Source: Gemmatimonadales bacterium UBA4456
Lineage (GTDB): Bacteria; Gemmatimonadota; Gemmatimonadetes; Longimicrobiales; Gaopeijiaceae
Direction: 5' to 3'
NCBI GenBank assembly: GCA_002390225.1
Contig: DGOW01000069.1
Coordinates: 1 to 37,152, forward strand
DNA: 37,152 nt
Both the position numbers and the translations under genes were made by a program. Position 1 is the first letter of the stretch; each line of letters starts with the position of its first letter. This document shows positions 32,440-37,152 of this stretch, one piece after another. The notes under the pieces are model-generated. The model did no database searches and was not told where the DNA came from. It saw nothing but the letters and a program-made list of their open reading frames with translations.

Positions 32440-35229
32440 ATGCTAAGATCTATAGGGCGTACCGCCCTTCTGACATTCGGATTTCTACTTCTCCCTGAGC
32501 CGGGGTCGGCACAGGTTGGGCAGGAGACGTCCGTGTCACCCGAGACCAAGGTTCTCGCTGAGTTCCGTGAGGCCCGCGGGGCGGATGCGCGGCTCCCTGT
32601 AGCCCTCAACTCGACCCGTGACCTCGAGGACATCGAGATCGACGGGCGGATCATCGAGGCAGATTGGGAAACGGCTCAAGTCTTCACGGGCTTCACTCAG
32701 CGCGAACCTGTAGAGGGTGGTCCTGCGGACCACGACACAGAGGTCCGTGTGCTGTTCGGCGACGATGCGATCTGGATCGCGGCCCGCATGTGGGATAACG
32801 AACCCGAACGCATCGATCGGCGCCTCACACGACGAGATCAGCAAGGCACATACGACCAGTTCAGCATTCATCTGGACCCGAATCTCGACGGGCTCACCGG
32901 CTACAACTTCCGGGTCAGTGCAGCGGGCGTGCAGGGAGACCTCTACTTCTACGCGGACGACAAGATGGACGGCGCGTGGAACGCGGTCTGGTCGTCCGCT
33001 GTGGACCTCGATGATCAGGGATGGACCGCGGAGATGCGCATCCCGCTCTCGCAGATCCGCTACGAGGCCTCGGATGATCCGCAGACGTGGGGCATCAACT
33101 TCCACCGGTTCCGGATCGCCTCGAACGAGCGCAGCTACTATTCCCTGATCTCTCGGACCCGGAAGGGGATCGTGAGCCAGATGGGTCGGATCGACAACAT
33201 CGAGGTGTCTCGACCAGCCCGGCGGCTCGAAGTGCTGCCGTATGCCGTGAGCAGTCTCGAGCGCGGTCCCACCGTAGAGGGAGATCCATTCTTCGATGGC
33301 TCGGCAGCCGGCAGCCGTATGGGTGTAGATATCAGCTACGGACTCGGGGCTGCGTTCACTCTGGACGCGACCGTCAACCCGGATTTCGGGCAGGTCGAGG
33401 CGGACCCTGCTGTCATCAACCTTTCGGCTTTCGAGACCTTCTTTCCAGAACAGCGTCCGTTCTTCGTGGAAGATGCACGTAACTTCGACTTCGGTCTGTC
33501 GGGCGGGCGGAACTCGCTCTTCTACAGTCGACGCATTGGACGGTCCCCTCAGGGTCGGGCCCCCGGCGGTGTCGAATTCTCCGACGTTCCTCAAAACGCT
33601 ACAATCCTCGGCGCAGCGAAGCTCGCAGGGCGGACCTCAAGCGGCCTGTCGGTAGGTGCGATGACCGCCGTCACAGGGAACGAGTTCGGACGAGGCATCT
33701 ACGAGACGGGTCAGCAGGGAGGCTTCCTGGTCGAGCCCCGAACGACGTTCGGCGTCTTCAGCCTCGGCCAGGACTTCAACGAGGGCACGACACAGATACG
33801 GGGCCTCGGCGCCGTCATGAGTCGAGACTTACCTGCGGATGGTGCGTTCGACTGGCTCACCTCGAAGGCCTTCGACGCAGGCCTTCGCTTCGAGCATCAG
33901 TGGAACGACCGCAACTGGGCTATCTGGGGTTTCTTTGCGGGCAGCCACGTGCGTGGCTCCGAAGTGGCGATGACCCGGGTTCAGCGGTCCTCCACGCACT
34001 ACCTTCAGCGACCCGACGCCACTCGATTTTCCGTCGACGAGGCTGCGACGTCGCTGAGCGGCCGGGACTGGCGCCTCCAACTCGATAAGCGAAATGGCAC
34101 GCACTGGACCGGATCCATCTGGGCTGCGGAAGTGTCCGATGTGTTCGAGGTGGGCGACATCGGCTTTTCCACAAATGCCGAGCGCCTGGATGGAGGCTTC
34201 CGTGTCGGTTACAGGGAGATCCAGCCAGGTCGGTACCTGCGGGACTACAACTTTACACTCTCCAGCTTCCACAACTGGAGCCACGAGGCCCTCGACGACA
34301 CTTGGTCCATAGATTCCTGGCACGACGCCCGCACGAACGGAAACTACTCCCTCCGTGCGAACGCGAAGCTGGCGAACTGGTGGGACGTGCGGGCTAGCGC
34401 GCGATACGAGCCGCAGAAGATGACCCGGCGAGCAACTCGTGGCGGACCGATGATGGTTGGGCCGGCCAAGTTCTCGTGGAATGCTCACGTGAATACGGAT
34501 TGGCGGAAGTCGATCAGTTTCGGACTGGACTACGATCAGAGTGACGATCGTCTCGGACGGGGTGGCCGTCGTCAGATCAAGGCGAACTTCAACCTCCGCC
34601 CGTCGGACAACCTCTCCATCTCGTTCAACCCGAGCTATGAGGTTTCGACGTCTGGCGACCAGTACGTGACCGCGACGAGTACGCTTCCGTACGACCCGAC
34701 CTTCGGATCGCGGTATATCTTCTCCGACCTCGACCGGAACACGGTCTCCATACAGACTCGGTTGAACTGGACATTCAGCCCGACGCTCACGCTCGAGCTG
34801 TTCATGCAGCCGCTACTCTCCTCTGGCGACTATGTAGCGTACAAGCAGCTCGCCGAGTCCCAGACGTTCGACTTCAATACGTTCACGCCGGGCGTCACGG
34901 ACGAGCAGCCATCAGGAATCCTCTGCAGTAGTTCGATCTGCGAGACCGATCAGAGCGGCACGACGTATCAGAACGTCGACTTCGACGGCGACGGAGAGGC
35001 CGACTACTCCTTCCGTGACCGCGACTTCAACGTACGGTCTCTGGTTGGTAATACGGTGCTCCGATGGGAGTACCGTCCGGGTTCGACGATCTTCTTCGTC
35101 TGGCAGCGGAACCAGTATGGCAGCTTCCAGCGCGGCGACTTCGACTTCGATCGTGAATTTGCCGGTCTGTGGAGTACGCCGTCCGAAAACCGGTTCATTG
35201 TGAAGGTGAACTACTGGCTGGGGCTCTGA
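32440..35229 (+). CDS. DUF5916 outer-membrane beta-barrel protein with CBM9-like N-terminal domain
   Basis: 929 aa from ATG 32440 (a GTG directly precedes it). A signal peptide ends at GSAQ, about residue 25. A carbohydrate-binding-module-9-like beta-sandwich covers about residues 60-240 (IDGRIIEADWETAQVFTGF, DQFSIHLDPNLDGLTGYNFRV, GWTAEMRIPLSQIRY). The DUF5916 barrel follows (LDATVNPDFGQVEADPAVINLSAFETFFPEQRPFFVE is highly characteristic), with alternating aromatic strands to the C-terminal YWLGL. A predicted Asp-rich loop DFDGDGEAD near residue 850 may bind calcium. The function of the family is unknown; it is common in Bacteroidota and Gemmatimonadota and probably binds or admits a polymer. 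Confidence 0.88.
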   Translation: MLRSIGRTALLTFGFLLLPEPGSAQVGQETSVSPETKVLAEFREARGADARLPVALNSTRDLEDIEIDGRIIEADWETAQVFTGFTQREPVEGGPADHDTEVRVLFGDDAIWIAARMWDNEPERIDRRLTRRDQQGTYDQFSIHLDPNLDGLTGYNFRVSAAGVQGDLYFYADDKMDGAWNAVWSSAVDLDDQGWTAEMRIPLSQIRYEASDDPQTWGINFHRFRIASNERSYYSLISRTRKGIVSQMGRIDNIEVSRPARRLEVLPYAVSSLERGPTVEGDPFFDGSAAGSRMGVDISYGLGAAFTLDATVNPDFGQVEADPAVINLSAFETFFPEQRPFFVEDARNFDFGLSGGRNSLFYSRRIGRSPQGRAPGGVEFSDVPQNATILGAAKLAGRTSSGLSVGAMTAVTGNEFGRGIYETGQQGGFLVEPRTTFGVFSLGQDFNEGTTQIRGLGAVMSRDLPADGAFDWLTSKAFDAGLRFEHQWNDRNWAIWGFFAGSHVRGSEVAMTRVQRSSTHYLQRPDATRFSVDEAATSLSGRDWRLQLDKRNGTHWTGSIWAAEVSDVFEVGDIGFSTNAERLDGGFRVGYREIQPGRYLRDYNFTLSSFHNWSHEALDDTWSIDSWHDARTNGNYSLRANAKLANWWDVRASARYEPQKMTRRATRGGPMMVGPAKFSWNAHVNTDWRKSISFGLDYDQSDDRLGRGGRRQIKANFNLRPSDNLSISFNPSYEVSTSGDQYVTATSTLPYDPTFGSRYIFSDLDRNTVSIQTRLNWTFSPTLTLELFMQPLLSSGDYVAYKQLAESQTFDFNTFTPGVTDEQPSGILCSSSICETDQSGTTYQNVDFDGDGEADYSFRDRDFNVRSLVGNTVLRWEYRPGSTIFFVWQRNQYGSFQRGDFDFDREFAGLWSTPSENRFIVKVNYWLGL

Positions 35230-35237
35230 CCTGACCA

Positions 35238-35279
35238 CATTCTGTTGGTCTTCGTTCGAAGACCTCAACAGGCAGAATG
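35238..35279 (+). promoter_or_regulatory. Imperfect long hairpin covering the serine hydrolase start codon
   Basis: Pairing can be drawn as 35238-35241 with 35276-35279, 35242-35247 with 35266-35271, and 35248-35253 with 35258-35263, around a GTTC loop, with small bulges on the 3' side. It could end DUF5916 transcription, although no T-run follows. It also pairs the ATG at 35277, which could reduce translation of the serine hydrolase. Confidence 0.35.
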
Positions 35280-36755
35280 TTCATGCACGGTTTCCGCTGG
35301 ACGGCAGCAGGTCTTGCCCTCCGCATCTCGCTCGTGGCTAGCTTCGCGTCTCTTGCATCGTTCGCCGTGCCTCAACTGGCCACGGCTCAGGTTGCGACGC
35401 TCGCGGAGCGTGACCAACTCGACGAACGCATGGCCGAATATGCCGGTGAGCCAGGGGCTGTTGTCGCGATCGTCCGAGAGGGCAAGGTGGTTCTTGCCGA
35501 AGGCTACGGCGTCGCGAACCTCGAGCACGGAATCCCGCTCGGGCGCGAGACGGTCCTCGATATCGGTTCGGTAGCCAAGCAGTTCACTGCTTTCGCGGTC
35601 GCGTTGCTTGCGGACGACGGAGCCCTCTCTCTGGATGACAACATCCGGATCCATTTGCCGGAGGTGCCTGATTTCGGCCAGGTGATCACCGTGCGACACA
35701 TGATCCATCACATGAGCGGACTCCGTGAGATCTACAACTCGGAGTCGCTGGCTGGGCGGCAGAACGGTGATGCGATGCAGCAGGCTGATGCACTCCGGCT
35801 CACCGAGCACATGCACGAGCTCAACTTCACGCCGGGTGAGCAGTACCTGTACTGCAACACCGCGTATATGATGCTGGCTGACATCGTGTCACGCACGTCG
35901 GGCATGCCGTTCCCGGAGTTCATGGCCGAACGCGTCTTTGGTCCAGTGGGAATGCACCACACGACGATCATGTCGAAGCTCGGTCAGTCGATTCCCGGGG
36001 TCGCCGAGTCCTACGCGTCCGACGAAGTTGGTTTCGTTCGCGTCTACGACAACAGCAGCCTCTATGGCGCGGGCGGGATGTACTCGACGGTCGACGATCT
36101 CGTCGCCTGGATGGACAACTACGGCAGCGCCTCCGTCGGAGGAGCTGCCGTCATTGAGCAGATGCAGGAGCAGGGAGTCCTGAACAGCGGCGAGGCGCTC
36201 TCCTACGCGTTCGGCATCAACGTCGGAGAGCTTCGCGGTCAGCGTGTGATCCGGCACACGGGGTCCAGCGCTGGATTCCGCGCGAGCTTCACCTTCCTGC
36301 CCGAGCTCGAGGGTGGGGTCATCACCCTCAGCAACCGGTCCAACATCGGTTCGGGTATGCCGGCCGACGTGCTCGAGATCTTCTTCGGGGATCATCTCCA
36401 GCCACTGTCTGCTGACCTACCTGCCGACGATGAGGATTCTGACGAAGATGAGGAGTCCGAGTCATGGAGCCCCACCGCGACCCAGCTCACCAGTCTGTCT
36501 GGCTCGTACTACAGCGAGGAGCTCGAGACGGTCTATACCCTGTATGTCGAGGACGGCATGCTGATGGGGCGCCATCGCCGGCATGGGACATTCGAGCTCG
36601 AGGCGATGGCTCCGATGACATTCGAGGGTCCAGGCTTCTTCGGGACTGTCGTGTTCGAGTCGAGTAGTAGCGGTGTTGGTGGCGGCATCCCCCAGACGTT
36701 TCGTGTCTCGAACGGCCGTGTCCTGAACCTCCTTTTTCAAAGGATCGAACTTTGA
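35277..36755 (+). CDS. Secreted class-C beta-lactamase-like serine hydrolase
   Basis: 492 aa from ATG 35277; ATG 35283 is an alternative. A signal peptide ends near LATAQ (about residue 38). Beta-lactamase/D-Ala-D-Ala-carboxypeptidase fold: the nucleophile SxxK is Ser98-Val-Ala-Lys101, YxN is Tyr192-Cys-Asn194, and HTGSSAGFRA replaces the KTG box, as is common in the esterase and peptidase members of family S12. An acidic linker (PADDEDSDEDEESES) joins a C-terminal lipocalin-like beta domain (about 400-492) found in similar enzymes. It probably acts on D-amino-acid-containing peptides or esters in the periplasm. Its stop shares one base with the amidase start (TGATG), so they form an operon. 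Confidence 0.9.
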   Translation: MFMHGFRWTAAGLALRISLVASFASLASFAVPQLATAQVATLAERDQLDERMAEYAGEPGAVVAIVREGKVVLAEGYGVANLEHGIPLGRETVLDIGSVAKQFTAFAVALLADDGALSLDDNIRIHLPEVPDFGQVITVRHMIHHMSGLREIYNSESLAGRQNGDAMQQADALRLTEHMHELNFTPGEQYLYCNTAYMMLADIVSRTSGMPFPEFMAERVFGPVGMHHTTIMSKLGQSIPGVAESYASDEVGFVRVYDNSSLYGAGGMYSTVDDLVAWMDNYGSASVGGAAVIEQMQEQGVLNSGEALSYAFGINVGELRGQRVIRHTGSSAGFRASFTFLPELEGGVITLSNRSNIGSGMPADVLEIFFGDHLQPLSADLPADDEDSDEDEESESWSPTATQLTSLSGSYYSEELETVYTLYVEDGMLMGRHRRHGTFELEAMAPMTFEGPGFFGTVVFESSSSGVGGGIPQTFRVSNGRVLNLLFQRIEL

Positions 36756-37152
36756 TGCGACTGCTTCCGATGCCACCCCGCGGACTATGCTCGGCTCTGT
36801 TTGGTGCCGCGCTTTGTCTCACCGCGACTTCACTCGGCGCGCAGGTCACCATCGCGGAGCTGTCGATCACTCAGCTGCAGGAACTGATGTCGAGTGGGGA
36901 GGCCTCTTCGGCGGACATCACGCAAGCGTACCTCGACCGGATCGAGGCATACGACCAGCAGGGCCCCTCCATCAACGCGATGGTCTGGCTGAACCCGAAT
37001 GCACTGTCCGATGCTGAGGCCCTGGATCGAGAGCGGGCGGAGCGGGGCCCGCGGAGTGCGATGCATGGCGTTCCAGTGATTCTGAAAGACAACTACGACA
37101 CACCCGAGATGCCAACGGCTGCCGGCTCCCTCGCGCTCGCCAGCAACTTTGC
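36755..37152 (+). CDS. Amidase (amidase-signature family), 3' end beyond the window
   Basis: Open from ATG 36755 to the window edge: 132 codons and 2 bases, so only the N-terminal quarter is present. A signal peptide is likely (basic start, LCSALFGAALCLTATSLGAQ, with cleavage after GAQ), implying an exported amidase. Then ELSITQLQELMSSGEASSADITQAYLDRIEAYD, the typical entry helices, and MHGVPVILKDNYD with Lys111, the first catalytic residue of the Ser-cisSer-Lys triad. The Gly/Ser-rich signature lies downstream and is not visible. It is coupled to the serine hydrolase by a one-base overlap. Confidence 0.88.
   Translation, partial: MRLLPMPPRGLCSALFGAALCLTATSLGAQVTIAELSITQLQELMSSGEASSADITQAYLDRIEAYDQQGPSINAMVWLNPNALSDAEALDRERAERGPRSAMHGVPVILKDNYDTPEMPTAAGSLALASNF

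Overview
The window is about 37 kb of GC-rich bacterial chromosome with dense coding on both strands. The gene style points to a free-living, aerobic, peptide- and amino-acid-using bacterium. I favour the phylum Gemmatimonadota: there is a remnant of a TolB-propeller-tailed protein kinase, a DUF5916 outer-membrane protein, secreted S9 and class-C serine hydrolases, and an orphan GspE-type ATPase with zinc ribbons. This assignment is inference from gene content, with no phylogeny run. No rRNA, tRNA, CRISPR array, IS element or phage gene was seen.

Layout. (1) 1-5575: the 3' end of a pyruvate/2-oxoacid dehydrogenase E2 gene closed by a hairpin terminator, a small membrane protein on the minus strand, then a lipoprotein amidohydrolase and a secreted S9 peptidase. 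(2) 5695-7970, minus: a coupled glycosyltransferase and GNAT pair. (3) 8135-11663: lpdA followed by a truncated marR remnant, convergent ispH, and fxsA. (4) 11682-13210: a decayed kinase/TolB pseudogene (minus) and an M42 aminopeptidase. (5) 13429-24244: one long plus-strand gene train in which most start and stop codons overlap: GAF protein, MBL hydrolase, glcD, glcE, glcF, flavin reductase, M20 deacylase, a broken P-loop gene, a GNAT, an FAD oxidoreductase and an enolase-superfamily racemase (menC/NSAR type). (6) 24296-27719, minus: GspE-like ATPase, alkaline-phosphatase-superfamily metalloenzyme and an unknown protein. (7) 27909-37152, plus: lipoprotein, Yip1 membrane protein, a TRAP permease fused to its own TAXI binding domain, DUF5916 protein, serine hydrolase and the start of an amidase.

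The most interesting biology is region 5. An N-acyltransferase (GNAT, COG3375-like), an N-acylamino-acid racemase and an M20 N-deacylase lie in one operon. These are the three parts of the known Geobacillus-type route that converts D-amino acids irreversibly to L-amino acids through N-succinyl intermediates. Here they travel with a GlcDEF 2-hydroxyacid oxidase and two flavoenzymes, which is unusual and suggests a wider module for salvaging D-amino and D-hydroxy acids.

A second theme is gene damage. Between about 9.5 and 21 kb four genes lack conserved core segments: marR, the kinase/TolB tail, the flavin reductase and the P-loop protein. The other genes in that stretch look intact. This is either real deletion-driven decay or an assembly problem. 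Two genes (13902 and 27147) appear to use CTG start codons.
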